Below are positions 1 to 10,838 of a DNA stretch of 64,000 nt, in pieces; the first letter of the stretch is position 1, and every line of letters starts with the position of its first letter. Source of the stretch: Diphasiastrum complanatum. Lineage: Eukaryota; Streptophyta; Lycopodiopsida; Lycopodiales; Lycopodiaceae. A model generated the notes under the pieces. That model was not told the DNA's origin, searched no databases, and saw nothing but the letters and a program-made list of their open reading frames with translations. The DNA lies in assembly GCA_029204225.1 (NCBI GenBank), contig CM055104.1, positions 39,736,527 to 39,800,526 on the forward strand. Reading direction: 5' to 3'. The position numbers and the translations under genes were made by a program.

Positions 1-927
1 AGAGTTGGAATGAAATTCAAATTTCCAGAAATGTGATACTTCTCTCACACTAAGATATGTGCTTACAAAGAGCTAATGCCACTTAGCAAGATTTGATCAC
101 AATGAAGAAGACAAATTTTCCACCAAAGTCAAGAATTGAGTTACTAGTTCTTGCCCTCTACAAAGGAAGGATCTCTTGGAAATTTTGGATCAACCACAAC
201 ACATATGCCTCACTCACCTTTACGACTTTAATTCAAGCCAAAAAAACACACTCACACACTTGAGTAGGGGTGAACAATGTGATTTGGATCTCAAATTTTT
301 CTCCTAGTACTTGCCAACAATTCTTATCACATAGGTAGGTTTTGCCTTTATGAGTGTTTGTGCTTTAGAAATTCACTAAGATTTCACTTGGAAGACTAAT
401 CCAAGAGTGTCTTCTAGCATTTAGATGCTTCTAGACTCGGCCCTTTCACTCTTGAAAAAATCTAGAATGAAGGTATAATGGATTTCAATCACTCCGCTTG
501 CAAATCACTCCTTAATCTTTGGTTTATAGCACTCTTTCTCTCTCAGCTTCAATGTACACTCAAAAAATCAGAAAATCAACTTCAATGTACTGTAAAAAAA
601 GCTTTAATTTATCTATATTATTGATCTAAATCAAGAACAAATCAATGGAATAGAAGCAATGCAAGTGAAAGCTTGAAAAATGCACTAACTTGACTCAAAA
701 TTGGGTGTATGAAGCTCAAAATGCACCAAACTGAATTTTATTGTCAAAAACAGGTCCTGTATAGTCCCACACATGTGGAAAGTACACCTGCAGCCCACAG
801 CAAGATTTGGTACAAATATGCTGGTTCTAGCTATCCATTCAACCTCACTACCTCAATATTAGCTGGTTTCCAAAAACCTGCCAATTTGGGTATAGTTTAG
901 ATCAATGCCTTAAATGCACTTGTACTT
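1..927 (-). mobile_element. Internal 5' leader of minus-strand copia element M
   Basis: This stretch lies just downstream, in minus-strand sense, of the primer site at 928-940. It should therefore be the untranslated leader between primer site and gag of a copia element whose body runs off the left edge. Copia-1 has a 594-bp leader of similar character. No minus-strand reading frame of useful length is present, so gag has not started or is degraded. The short plus-strand frame at 709-900 has no recognisable content. Confidence 0.55.
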
Positions 928-940
928 GGCTTTGATACCA
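928..940 (-). other. Primer binding site of copia element M
   Basis: On the minus strand this reads TGGTATCAAAGCC, the initiator-tRNA-Met type primer site used by many plant LTR elements. It directly abuts the LTR that starts at 941. Its orientation fixes the element on the minus strand, with its body to the left. Confidence 0.75.
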
Positions 941-1789
941 TGTCAAAGTACAGCAAAAAGGACCAAGAATGGATCCAAATCAGATCCACAAGTGTGATTG
1001 GGTGTTAGATTAGATTGATCTACCAATCTACACAAGATTAGATAGCACTAGATCAAATCTACATCAACAAATCTAACAAGAACAATCAAATATGATCAAA
1101 ACTTGTACTTGCTGGTTTCACACGTGTGAAGAACTGTCAGAGTACGGACCACCAGCAAATAATGAAGTACACTAAGCTTAGAAACCATTAGAAGCATAAA
1201 ATCACAAGACAGATGGAGAGATTACTCAAGAAATGCACCAAAACCAAGATTTAGCTTTCTTGTCAATTATGGCCAAATGAGCCACCATATATACACAAGA
1301 GCTGATGCTTACTCAACTGATTTGGCACGTGTGAGAGTGCCTACTCATCAAAGGATCCACCAATAATCATCAATATGGCACGTGGACCAAGTTTCCTAAC
1401 TTATAGCCACCTCCCTTGATTTTAGGCAATTTTTCTAATTTATAGGGACTTGCACAAATATCTACTACAAGTTGAATCTCACCTACTACTGATGTTTTCA
1501 CACATGTGAGTAGTCCTTGGCACGTGTGAGATCACTCCTATCCATGTGAAATAGCTTTTCCTACCAATAAAATGATGCCAAGTGGCATATAGCTAGAAAA
1601 CTAGATTTTGGCCATTTTAGCCACTAGACCTCAAATGAAATGGTAGGTACAACCTATATGACTCATCTAAAAGATAAATGCATTTAATTCAAACGTGGGA
1701 ATAGGCTCCACACATGTCTTATGATGATATGTACTACTCATAATGGTATTCACAAGATATGATCAAGTTAGCTTTTGCCAATTTTAACA
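941..1789 (-). repeat. 5' LTR of copia element M (849 bp)
   Basis: In plus-strand sense the segment begins TGTCAAAG next to the primer site and ends TTTTAACA, so it has TG...CA borders. On the minus strand it begins TGTTAAAATTGGC, which resembles the LTR starts of copia-1 and copia-2. It holds several CACGTGTG and CACATGTG palindromes like the other copia LTRs here. The sequence to its right (CATAC onward) is LTR sequence of element X, so M inserted into X. The partner target-site copy would lie left of the window. Confidence 0.7.
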
Positions 1790-2459
1790 CATACTTCTCT
1801 TATCATTGACTGTGGAAAAACTGCACCAAGGGATATTTCACTCGAATGTCGAACACAAAGTATTCGCATAGATGGATAGATTAGTTTAAAGACAGTTCTT
1901 TAGATCAACGTCACGGAAACATAGCAAACGACTGTAATGAAATATCGTACTGTCTGATCAAAGAATGATTTAAGTAATGTGTATGAGATTGCTAGTAGAC
2001 CCGAAGTTACTCACACACAACAGTGTGAAGAACAGAGATTGAAAGAAATAACTTTAGACGCTCTATTCACTTCTTCAATCTCAAACATACAATAACTCTC
2101 TTTCTCCCTTGGTAATGTGAGAATGAAGCATGTCTATATATATAGCCTACGGAGCAAACAATCACACCACTTGAAATTCCTGGTGTGTCGCTCCATTTAC
2201 AAAATATAGTTAGCGTATAAGTTACAAGTTCATGTAATTGTACAATTGATGGTTCATTGTGATGATACAAATCTAGTCACATCGTATTATAGGCATCGTT
2301 TCATTTCAGGAGGTCTTGTTCTCAAGTAAGAGACAGGTCCTTAGCAATTACATCCGAAATATGATATAGGCCTCTTCATAATATATATGTCCAGCGTATA
2401 TACTCATTTCCAAGTATATATTGTCATTTTTGAAGTATATACAAATGTGTAGTATCACA
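1790..2459 (-). repeat. 3' LTR of element X, interrupted at its left end by M
   Basis: About 540 bp from 1790 match 11437-11979 in the same orientation at roughly 90% by eye, which pairs them as LTRs of one old element. On the minus strand the LTR begins TGTGATACTAC at 2459, directly after a purine tract. A TATA-like TATATATATAG lies on the minus strand near 2135-2145. The part from 2334 to 2459 has no counterpart in the right copy, which is shorter. Confidence 0.65.
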
Positions 2460-3187
2460 TATTCCCCTCCTCAAATGTGAAACGCCCTCGTAAACAGAAA
2501 GTTTTCGTTTCGAGAATTATTCATTCCTTAGAAAAGAATATTTTCATGTCAAAGATCTTCGTGAGTCACAAGTAGGGATATTTCTTCATTCCTTGAGTTG
2601 ATGACCTTCACTTAATATTTTAGAATCAAATGTTGATTCAAAATATATTTAGACAATATAGAATAAGCATCATCACATATAAAACTCAGCATCACATAGT
2701 CTGCAACGCAATATACAAGAAAAAGACTTCATGTATTAAGGTCTTCATGTATTAAGCCCTTAATGTCCAGACCTTACTGTTTGATGGCCTTAATTGTCCA
2801 GATATTTTTGGCACTCGAACAACAATACATCTTCTCTTGCTCTAATATACCTCCCGATAGGTAAGTTGCCATACAGTGACAATTTTACAGGAAGCAGAAA
2901 GCCATCGAACAATTCTTGTACCGATTGAAAATCTTCTTCAAAGTTTTTCTCAAGTGAAAATTGTTCGAATAAAGTAGAGGAGAACTGAATAAATTTACAC
3001 TTTACAAATAAACTTTGAACAGAAAATAAAACTTTGGCTGCAAATGTGCGAAACTGCCAATAGGTATATGTACAAAATGTTCTATATTCTCATGATTTCA
3101 ATCTATCTTGCAAATTATGCTTAATTTTTGCAAAATAGCTTGAAAAGTTGTGCTCCCAGTCAGTGTAGATACTGTACAACAATAGAT
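2460..3187 (-). mobile_element. Internal 3' region of element X, with polypurine tract
   Basis: Positions 2460-2472 read GAGGAGGGGAATA on the minus strand just before the LTR, a good polypurine tract. The remaining roughly 700 bp up to the copia-1 insertion contain no reading frame resembling protease, reverse transcriptase, RNase H or integrase. X therefore appears to encode only gag. The region is AT-rich with no other features I can support. Confidence 0.55.
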
Positions 3188-4049
3188 TGTTGAAAATTGT
3201 CACTTCTCACTTGACATTGGTTCATGTAAATATTGATCAAACATTAGAATATGTTGATGATATGATTTCACACGTGTGGAGCATGTTCCCATGTGTGAAA
3301 GGATGTACTTTTCATGTTTGTATATATCCAAATTGATTTTGTATCATTCTAGTTAGTGTGAACATGAAATGACTAGTTTTTAGTCAAGTTGACTAGTCAC
3401 CTACAAATTAGCTTTTCCTTGCATGTGCATGAGTAAATGCTCCCACATGGCAAGTGGATGTTCACATGTGTGTATAGAGTACTAGAAGATAAGAGTTGAC
3501 CATTTTCCTTAGATCCTATTTTGTAGGGAATATTCCTATATTCTAGGAGACTAGCTTTTTGGATTTTAGTCATATTCTAGAAGGTCAACTATTGGATAAG
3601 GATCAAGGATGGATCAAATGGATAGATATGAGTGATGTGGCACTCTTCACACGTGTGAAGGCCTGCTGGACTGTACCAGACTCATGGATGTACTTGATCC
3701 ATAAAAGGATCATCATTTTGCTAAGAAAATTGATGAGACTTTTGCACTCTACACTTTTGTGAGATTTCTAGTCATTTGTCTTGTGATTTTTATGCATGAT
3801 TGCTATCTAGTATCATTGTACTTGTTGTTTCAGGTGCAGGCCGTACAGTGGACAGTACTCCACACGTGTGAAGCCGCTCTCACTAAAAAATGATGTGTTG
3901 ATCCATTGCTCTTGCTTAAATCCAAGTGTAGTGAATCTAGATCAAGATCTAATGTGTAGAACTTGATAGATTCATTGATTAAGCAACCAATAACTCTCTA
4001 TGATTGTAAAGTACAATCATTATTGTCCTAAAAACTGTAAAATTTATCA
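3188..4049 (+). repeat. 5' LTR of copia-1
   Basis: It begins TGTTGAAAATTG and ends AATTTATCA directly before the primer site. It carries CACACGTGTG palindromes near 3268, 3648 and 3861. A TATA-like TATATATCC lies near 3321. The 67-codon open frame at 3559-3762 is an LTR frame repeated in the 3' LTR and has no recognisable product. Confidence 0.93.
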
Positions 4050-4062
4050 TGGTATCAGAGCT
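4050..4062 (+). other. Primer binding site of copia-1
   Basis: TGGTATCAGAGCT begins at the base after the 5' LTR. It matches the 3' end of plant initiator tRNA-Met. The 4063-4643 leader follows and includes another TTCACACGTGTGAA palindrome near 4211. Confidence 0.88.
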
Positions 4063-4643
4063 AAGTAAGAGAGTGATCATTGAATCATAAATCTTGTAAA
4101 GATCATTGGCAAAATTTGTTTTTTGGCCAATACTAGTGAGGGCGAGTTCTTCTAGAGTGATAGCTTGTAATCATTTGGATCAAAACGACTTGGAGGCTGT
4201 GTATGTACTTTTCACACGTGTGAAACCGTACAGCAACTTTCAATTCAAGTTACTTTGTGTTTTTTGGTCCCAAAATCACAATACTAGTTCATTTTTGGTG
4301 CTTTTTGAAGCATAGTATTGATCTAGATTCATTCTAACTAATGCCTATGACCAAATAGTGTTTTGGATCATTGAAGCATTTCTTTTTAGAGTCTAAGATC
4401 AGATCTAAGAGGCTGATTTGTTCAGATCCTTAGTTGAAGTGAAATCTCTAAGAAAAGTGTAAAGCAATTTTTTTGTGAGAGTGAAAGCTAGAAATTTTTG
4501 GTAAGATCTTTGAGTATCATTCAAGCTTGTGTGTTAGTTTGATAGAGACAAGCCTATAGGCATTCTAGTAAGCTTTAGGCCACTTCATAGATCTTTTAAA
4601 ATTCAAAAATCTTTGTGATTTTTAAAAGAGCATTCATTCTAAA

Positions 4644-7600
4644 ATGTCATCCATGGGTGGATATTTGATGGAACCAAGTGAGAGACTCACTTCCACAAAT
4701 TATTCCATTTGGAAAGTGAGAATGGAATCACTCCTAGTGATCCATGATCTATATGACATAGTTCAAGGAGTAGAGGAAGAGCCTCAAACTCCCCAAGAAC
4801 AAGCCAAATACAAGAAGAGAGCAAGATTAGCTCTACATTGCATAAAGTTAAATGTATGCAATGACCTCTTGAAAGAGGTGTCTTCTTGTACCTCATCCAA
4901 AGAGGCTTGGGATTCATTAAAGAGCATTTATGAATCCAACAATACTTCAAGAATCCTCATGCTAAGAAATCAAGTTTTCCAAAGCATGAAAGGAAGTGGA
5001 GAGAGTGGACAAGAGTATGTTCTTAGGATCAAATCTCTTAACAAGGAGTTAAGTGCAATAGGAGAGAAGATCCAAGATCAAGAAATAGTACAAATCATTT
5101 TGAATGGTCTAAGTGATGAGTTTACCAACTTAGTCCAATCATTTGCCATTCAAGACTCTCTTCCATCCATTGAAAAGTTGCACAATGTTCTTGTGGCCGA
5201 GGAGAGTAGGCTTCTACACCTCAAGACAAGAATGGATAGCATGTCACTTAATGGAGGAGAGGAGAAAGCTAACTTTACATCTAAAGGCAAGAAAAAGCAA
5301 AATCCATTCAAGAAAAATCAAGGCAAGGAGGCCGAGATGAAGAATGGAGGATCTACCTCCAAAGGCAAAGTGAAGAACAAGGCAAAACTAAAGTGTTTCT
5401 TTTGTGGAAAGAAAGGACACTTTGCCTCAGAATGCTACTTGAAGAAGAATCAACAAGCCAAAGGAGATCAAGGGAACATTGCTCAAGAGGAAGAATATGA
5501 GGATGGATTCAACACATCCTTAATGGTTGCATCTACACCAACTTCAAGTCAAGACACATGGTGGATAGATAGTGGGGCTAGTTCCCACATGTCCTTTAAC
5601 AAGCATTATTTTTCTACTCTTCTATCTTGTAATGACTCTAAGAAGTCAATATACACTGCTAGTGATCAAGCATGCAAGATAGATGGCATAGGATCTATAC
5701 CTCTTTGTTTAGGCACATCTAAAAGGATAGATCTAGATAATGTTTTGTATGTTCCTACCATTTCAAGAAACTTGCTTAGTGTAGGACAATTAATGGACAA
5801 TGGACTAGATGTACATTTCAAGAATGGAGTTTGTTCCATCTTGAAAAATGATAAGTGCATAGCTAGTGGCATTAAGCAAGGTAGACTTTTCAAGTTGGAT
5901 GCTAATGTTGCAAGTGAAAGTGTGAACTTGGCTAGGGAGGAGCTAACTCAAGTGGAGCTTTGGCATAAGAGATTAGGCCATCCTAATCTTCAATCTATGG
6001 AGTCAATGGCAAGCAAGGAACTAGCTCTCGGCCTACCAAGAGCTTTCAAGAAGTGTGGAAAAATGTGTGAGGCATGTGGCCTTGCAAAGTCACACAAATC
6101 TTCTTACAAGAAATCTTCATCAAGATCTCTCTCTCCCTTGGATCTCATACATTCTGATGTACATAGTTTTTCACATGCAAGTAATGGAGGTGCCTTGATG
6201 TATGTAACTTTTATAGATGATTGTACTAGATTCACATGGATTGAGTTACTATCAAAGAAAAATCTTGTTTATGAAGCTTTCATTAAGTTCAAGTCTCTAG
6301 TAGAGAAACAACTTAGTACTTCTATCAAAGCACTAAGATGTGATAATGGAGGAGAGTACACCTCCAATAAAATGAAAGACTTTTGTGAGATCAATGGTAT
6401 TAAGTTACAATACACTTGTTCCTACACCCCTCAACAAAATGGGGTGGCCGAGAGGAAAAATAGGAGTCTATGTGAGTGTGCAAAGTCCTTGAGGCTTGAT
6501 GCATCACTTCCCATCTCATTTTGGGGAGAAGCCATAACATGTGCTAATTATTTGTGTAATAGACTTCCTAGTAGTGCTATAGATGGGATCTCACCTTATC
6601 AAGCCTTGTTTGATAAGAAACCCAATGTAAAATATTTTAAGATCTTTGGATGTACTTGTTATGTACACATTCCTTTGGAGACTAGAAGGAAAGAAGATGC
6701 TACCTCCTTCAAAGGAATCTTTGTTGGCTATGGAGAAAATAGCAAGGGATATAGGATATATGATCCTACATCCAAGAAAGTAAAGGTAAGCAAGGATGTA
6801 CTTTTTGATGAGTCACAATTTGCTAAGAGCTTGTCAAATGGATCTAACCCATTGTGCATTGAAGATCTTGACAAATCCGAGGAGGATCTTGACAAACCCG
6901 AGGAGGATCATGACAAACCCGAGGATGGAGATTTGGATCCAAGTCAAAAGGGGCCAAGAAGATCATCAAGGAGCAAGGCCGAGCCCTCAAGGCTTACCTA
7001 TGTGGACAAGGGAAAGCAAAAGGAAGGCTCTACATCTTCTACCTCTTACTCTTTTTTAGCTACATTGATTGAAGAACCATCATCTTTTGAAGAAGCATGT
7101 AAATCTAAAGTTTGGAGAGATGCAATGCAAGTAGAGTATGATGCATTAGAAGAAAATCATACTTGGAATCTTGTAAATCTTCCAAGAGGAAAGAAACCAC
7201 TTGCATGTAAGTGGATTTATAGAATTAAGTACAATCAAGATGGATCTATTAGTAAATACAAAGCTAGGCTTGTTGCTAAGGGATTTCTTCAAATAAAAGG
7301 ATTGGATTATGAAGAAACATTTGCACCTGTAGCTAAGCTTGTAACTATTAGATTAATCATTTGCATTGCTACTTTGTTCAAATGGGATCTCTACCAAATG
7401 GATGTGACAAATGCCTTCTTGAATGGCTTCTTAGAAGAGGAAATCTACATGATGCAACCCGAGGGCTTCATCAAGATTGGTGAGGAGCAAAAGGTGTGCT
7501 ACTTAAGGAAGAGCCTATATGGCTTGAAGCAAGCACCTAGAGCTTGGTACTCTAGGTTGCATGATTTTCTCTATTCCCTTGGCTTTGTACTAAGTGCTTA

Positions 7601-8624
7601 TGAACCTTCTTTATATTTCAAATGTAATGAAGGAAAGATCATCATTTTGGTTCTTTATGTTGATGACATCATTATGACAGGAAATGATGATGATGGCATA
7701 GGCAAAGTAAAAGTTGACTTATCTAGTGAGTTCAAGATGGTAGATCTAGGCTTCCTAAAGTTTATACTTGGGATAGAAGTGTCTAGAAGTAGCAATTGTA
7801 CTTTCATAAGTCAATCTAAGTATGCTACTTCCATTCTTGAAAGATTTGGTATGAAAGATTGTAAGGGGATTGACACCCCTATGGAGCATGTTGTGAAAGC
7901 AACTAATGAAGGTGATGAAGCATCCTTTGAGGACATCACTCTCTTTAGGAAGCTTATAGGCTCTCTAATCTATTTAACCATCACTAGACCTGACTTAAGT
8001 TTTTGTGTAAGCAAGTTGAGTCAAAGTATGCAAGCTCCTTTAATTCATCATTGGAAAAGTGCCAAGAGAGTACTTAGATATGTTTCTAGTACTAGATTTT
8101 TTGGTATACTTTATGAAGGATCTAACTTGCACTTGAGAGCCTACTCGGATTCAGATTTTGCAGGTGACAAGATGGATAGGAAGTCCATTAGTGCATTTGC
8201 AACATTTCTTTGTGGAGGAGTGATATCTTGGCTTTCCAAAAAGCAAGATACAATCTCACTATCTTCTTGTGAAGCCGAGTACAAGGCATTGACTTCAACA
8301 ACCAAAGAGCTCTTATGGCTAAGAAGACTCTTGATGGAACTACATGTGCTAGAGGCCGAGGAGATCCCTTACATATTTTGTGACAATCAAGCTTCTCAAC
8401 AAATTGCTTCAAATCCTATCTTCCATGCTAGAACAAAGCATATTGAGATAGCTCACCACTTTGTGAGGGAGAAGGTACAATCCAAGGAAGTGCAACTACA
8501 TCATGTACCATCATCCGAATGCATAGCTGATATCTTAACCAAACCATTGTCCAAAGATCCATTTTTTAAGTTAAGATATGCTCTTGGAATTGTAGATAGA
8601 TGTACACTAGATTTGCCAAGTTAG
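4644..8624 (+). CDS. Copia gag-pol polyprotein, intact, 1326 aa
   Basis: A single frame encodes all copia proteins in the usual order. Gag (UBN2-type) occupies residues 1-240, with a CCHC knuckle CX2CX4HX4C at 251-264. The aspartic protease motif DSGASSHM is at 309-316. The integrase zinc ligands are H441, H446, C475 and C478, and the catalytic triad is D505, D567 and E603. Reverse transcriptase starts near 839 and has the copia YVDD box at 1005-1008. RNase H carries D1168, E1210 and D1247, and ADILTKPL is near the C-terminus. The start is the first ATG after the leader, and the N-terminus matches copia-2 from its own ATG. No stop or frameshift is seen. With identical LTRs, the element is probably competent or was very recently. 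Confidence 0.96.
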   Translation: MSSMGGYLMEPSERLTSTNYSIWKVRMESLLVIHDLYDIVQGVEEEPQTPQEQAKYKKRARLALHCIKLNVCNDLLKEVSSCTSSKEAWDSLKSIYESNNTSRILMLRNQVFQSMKGSGESGQEYVLRIKSLNKELSAIGEKIQDQEIVQIILNGLSDEFTNLVQSFAIQDSLPSIEKLHNVLVAEESRLLHLKTRMDSMSLNGGEEKANFTSKGKKKQNPFKKNQGKEAEMKNGGSTSKGKVKNKAKLKCFFCGKKGHFASECYLKKNQQAKGDQGNIAQEEEYEDGFNTSLMVASTPTSSQDTWWIDSGASSHMSFNKHYFSTLLSCNDSKKSIYTASDQACKIDGIGSIPLCLGTSKRIDLDNVLYVPTISRNLLSVGQLMDNGLDVHFKNGVCSILKNDKCIASGIKQGRLFKLDANVASESVNLAREELTQVELWHKRLGHPNLQSMESMASKELALGLPRAFKKCGKMCEACGLAKSHKSSYKKSSSRSLSPLDLIHSDVHSFSHASNGGALMYVTFIDDCTRFTWIELLSKKNLVYEAFIKFKSLVEKQLSTSIKALRCDNGGEYTSNKMKDFCEINGIKLQYTCSYTPQQNGVAERKNRSLCECAKSLRLDASLPISFWGEAITCANYLCNRLPSSAIDGISPYQALFDKKPNVKYFKIFGCTCYVHIPLETRRKEDATSFKGIFVGYGENSKGYRIYDPTSKKVKVSKDVLFDESQFAKSLSNGSNPLCIEDLDKSEEDLDKPEEDHDKPEDGDLDPSQKGPRRSSRSKAEPSRLTYVDKGKQKEGSTSSTSYSFLATLIEEPSSFEEACKSKVWRDAMQVEYDALEENHTWNLVNLPRGKKPLACKWIYRIKYNQDGSISKYKARLVAKGFLQIKGLDYEETFAPVAKLVTIRLIICIATLFKWDLYQMDVTNAFLNGFLEEEIYMMQPEGFIKIGEEQKVCYLRKSLYGLKQAPRAWYSRLHDFLYSLGFVLSAYEPSLYFKCNEGKIIILVLYVDDIIMTGNDDDGIGKVKVDLSSEFKMVDLGFLKFILGIEVSRSSNCTFISQSKYATSILERFGMKDCKGIDTPMEHVVKATNEGDEASFEDITLFRKLIGSLIYLTITRPDLSFCVSKLSQSMQAPLIHHWKSAKRVLRYVSSTRFFGILYEGSNLHLRAYSDSDFAGDKMDRKSISAFATFLCGGVISWLSKKQDTISLSSCEAEYKALTSTTKELLWLRRLLMELHVLEAEEIPYIFCDNQASQQIASNPIFHARTKHIEIAHHFVREKVQSKEVQLHHVPSSECIADILTKPLSKDPFFKLRYALGIVDRCTLDLPS
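6848..6922 (+). repeat. Short tandem repeat in the copia-1 polyprotein
   Basis: About three 24-bp units encode EDLDKSE, EDLDKPE and EDHDKPE at residues 740-762. They lie in the acidic linker between integrase and reverse transcriptase. This linker varies in copia elements, so length change here is probably tolerated. Confidence 0.8.
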
Positions 8625-8637
8625 AAGTGAGGAGGAG
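8625..8637 (+). other. Polypurine tract of copia-1
   Basis: GAAGTGAGGAGGAG follows the gag-pol stop codon and ends immediately before the 3' LTR. This is the expected position for plus-strand priming. Confidence 0.85.
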
Positions 8638-9499
8638 TGTTGAAAATTGTCACTTCTCACTTGACATTGGTTCATGTAAATATTGATCAAACATTAGAAT
8701 ATGTTGATGATATGATTTCACACGTGTGGAGCATGTTCCCATGTGTGAAAGGATGTACTTTTCATGTTTGTATATATCCAAATTGATTTTGTATCATTCT
8801 AGTTAGTGTGAACATGAAATGACTAGTTTTTAGTCAAGTTGACTAGTCACCTACAAATTAGCTTTTCCTTGCATGTGCATGAGTAAATGCTCCCACATGG
8901 CAAGTGGATGTTCACATGTGTGTATAGAGTACTAGAAGATAAGAGTTGACCATTTTCCTTAGATCCTATTTTGTAGGGAATATTCCTATATTCTAGGAGA
9001 CTAGCTTTTTGGATTTTAGTCATATTCTAGAAGGTCAACTATTGGATAAGGATCAAGGATGGATCAAATGGATAGATATGAGTGATGTGGCACTCTTCAC
9101 ACGTGTGAAGGCCTGCTGGACTGTACCAGACTCATGGATGTACTTGATCCATAAAAGGATCATCATTTTGCTAAGAAAATTGATGAGACTTTTGCACTCT
9201 ACACTTTTGTGAGATTTCTAGTCATTTGTCTTGTGATTTTTATGCATGATTGCTATCTAGTATCATTGTACTTGTTGTTTCAGGTGCAGGCCGTACAGTG
9301 GACAGTACTCCACACGTGTGAAGCCGCTCTCACTAAAAAATGATGTGTTGATCCATTGCTCTTGCTTAAATCCAAGTGTAGTGAATCTAGATCAAGATCT
9401 AATGTGTAGAACTTGATAGATTCATTGATTAAGCAACCAATAACTCTCTATGATTGTAAAGTACAATCATTATTGTCCTAAAAACTGTAAAATTTATCA
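8638..9499 (+). repeat. 3' LTR of copia-1
   Basis: The 862 bp read identical to 3188-4049. The end ...TTATCA is followed by X interior sequence at 9500. Confidence 0.93.
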
Positions 9500-10838
9500 G
9501 ATACGCCATGTTAATATTCAACAGGAGACCTGCATCGTCGAATTCACCAACAAATTCTGGTGAGTTGTGTCTCTTTGGTGAAAACTTGGGTTTTCCTTGT
9601 TGGAATGGTGTTGTAGAACCTTGAACATAATTGGTAGTTGTATCATTTTGAAATATGAATAATACTTCCTGAGAACCTTCAACATACTTTACATTCATAG
9701 CTCTACATTCTTCTTTAGAATGTCCAGATCTATCGCATTTCGTACACCATAGTCCTGAATTCAAAGAAGAAGCTTTTGGCCTCTTGTCTGGAACTTCTGA
9801 AATTTGAGCTTTCAGATCGTTAAACTTTTTATTAAGATCAGTCATGTTACTTTTCCAAAGCTTTTTAACTTTAGAGGTCGTAGACTTGTCCTCATTGTTT
9901 TTACTATCTTCTTTTCATTTGGTCTTTCGTTTCTTTCTGCGATCGGTATCATTAGTTTCTGTGTCTAATGAGTCACTAGAATCAGATTCAGAACTTGAAG
10001 AACTTGAACTGGATTCAAATTTAGATTCATCTTCACTATTGTTGGAGTCATGCTTAGACTTTCGAGTTCATCTAGTAGAACATATTTTACGTGCTAACTT
10101 GGAATTTTCATGATTCTCAGCACTCGCTATTACTGCTGATAAAGAAGTCATATCTCTTTGTCTACAGTATTGATCAATTTTCGGTGGTAGTCCTGCCAAA
10201 AACCACTCGATCTGCATTGCGATAGGGTACACACCGGTTAGGTTTCCAATCAGATTCTTTACTTTTCGTGTATACCTTCGAAGAGATTCTTTTTTTTTTC
10301 TGGACCTTGTTAAGTCGTCCGAGAATTCTGGACGAATAACCAATTTCTCTAAACTGGTTTAGAAACGCATATTTTAGCAGTAACTAGGTGGCGACACGTC
10401 CTGGTTCAACTTGGCTGTACCCTATGCGTGCTTGCTTTCTCAAAAGACTAGGAAAATCTAGAGCTTATCTGCATTAGCACCTTCATTATTCGAGTTAGTA
10501 ATTGACTCGAACTGCGAAACATAACTGTCAACATCATCTGAAAATGTTCCTTTAAAATAATCATATTTGATCTTCGAGATTGAAGTGAAACGTGGGCCAA
10601 GGCCTTCCATATTTTGTTAAGATTTAGATTCAGGTTTCGGCTCTTGATCAGGATCTGGTTCTGGATTTATGACTTCAGAACCTGGTTTAGCTGCAGCAGA
10701 AGCTTCAAGAAGAGAGTTTTCCAATATGTTAAAATTCAGAAAAGGTGATTCTCCTCTTTGCAAAGATTCTTGAATTCTTTTGAAAAATTCTTCTTGAAGT
10801 TTTCGATATCTTTCTAGTCGAGTAGCTCTATCTGACAT
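9500..10838 (-). pseudogene. Decayed gag of LTR element X
   Basis: Read from right to left, three frames make one broken gag. 10838-10617 is an N-terminal part starting MSDRATRLERYRKLQ with a Pro/Glu-rich end. 10343-10068 is a retrotransposon gag core (LRRYTRKVKNLIGNL...WFLAGLP). 9845-9500 holds a CCHC knuckle, CTKCDRSGHSKEEC. A Ser/Asp-rich stretch joins the last two. Stops and frameshifts separate them, and copia-1 cuts the gene right after the knuckle region. The gag core is closest in style to Ty3/gypsy gag. No protease or polymerase follows on the far side of copia-1. Confidence 0.7.

Larger units (their letters stand above)
3188..9499 (+). mobile_element. Complete Ty1/copia retrotransposon (copia-1), nested in X
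   Basis: The 6.3-kb element has two 862-bp LTRs, a primer site, one uninterrupted gag-pol frame and a purine tract. Aligning the LTRs base by base I found no difference, so insertion was very recent. It sits between 2460-3187 and 9500 onward, which are both interior sequence of X. The flanks are ...AATAGAT before and GATACGCC after, so a clean 5-bp target duplication is not visible; only GAT is shared (AGAT if the terminal A is counted). All parts needed for an autonomous element are present. Confidence 0.93.

Noticed and set aside
3559-3762. 67-codon frame inside both copia-1 LTRs
   Set aside because: It lies wholly in LTR non-coding sequence and shows no protein features; its duplication only reflects the LTR pair.
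9844-10113. Leu/Ser-rich plus-strand frame
   Set aside because: Shadow of the Ser/Asp-rich gag linker of element X on the minus strand.
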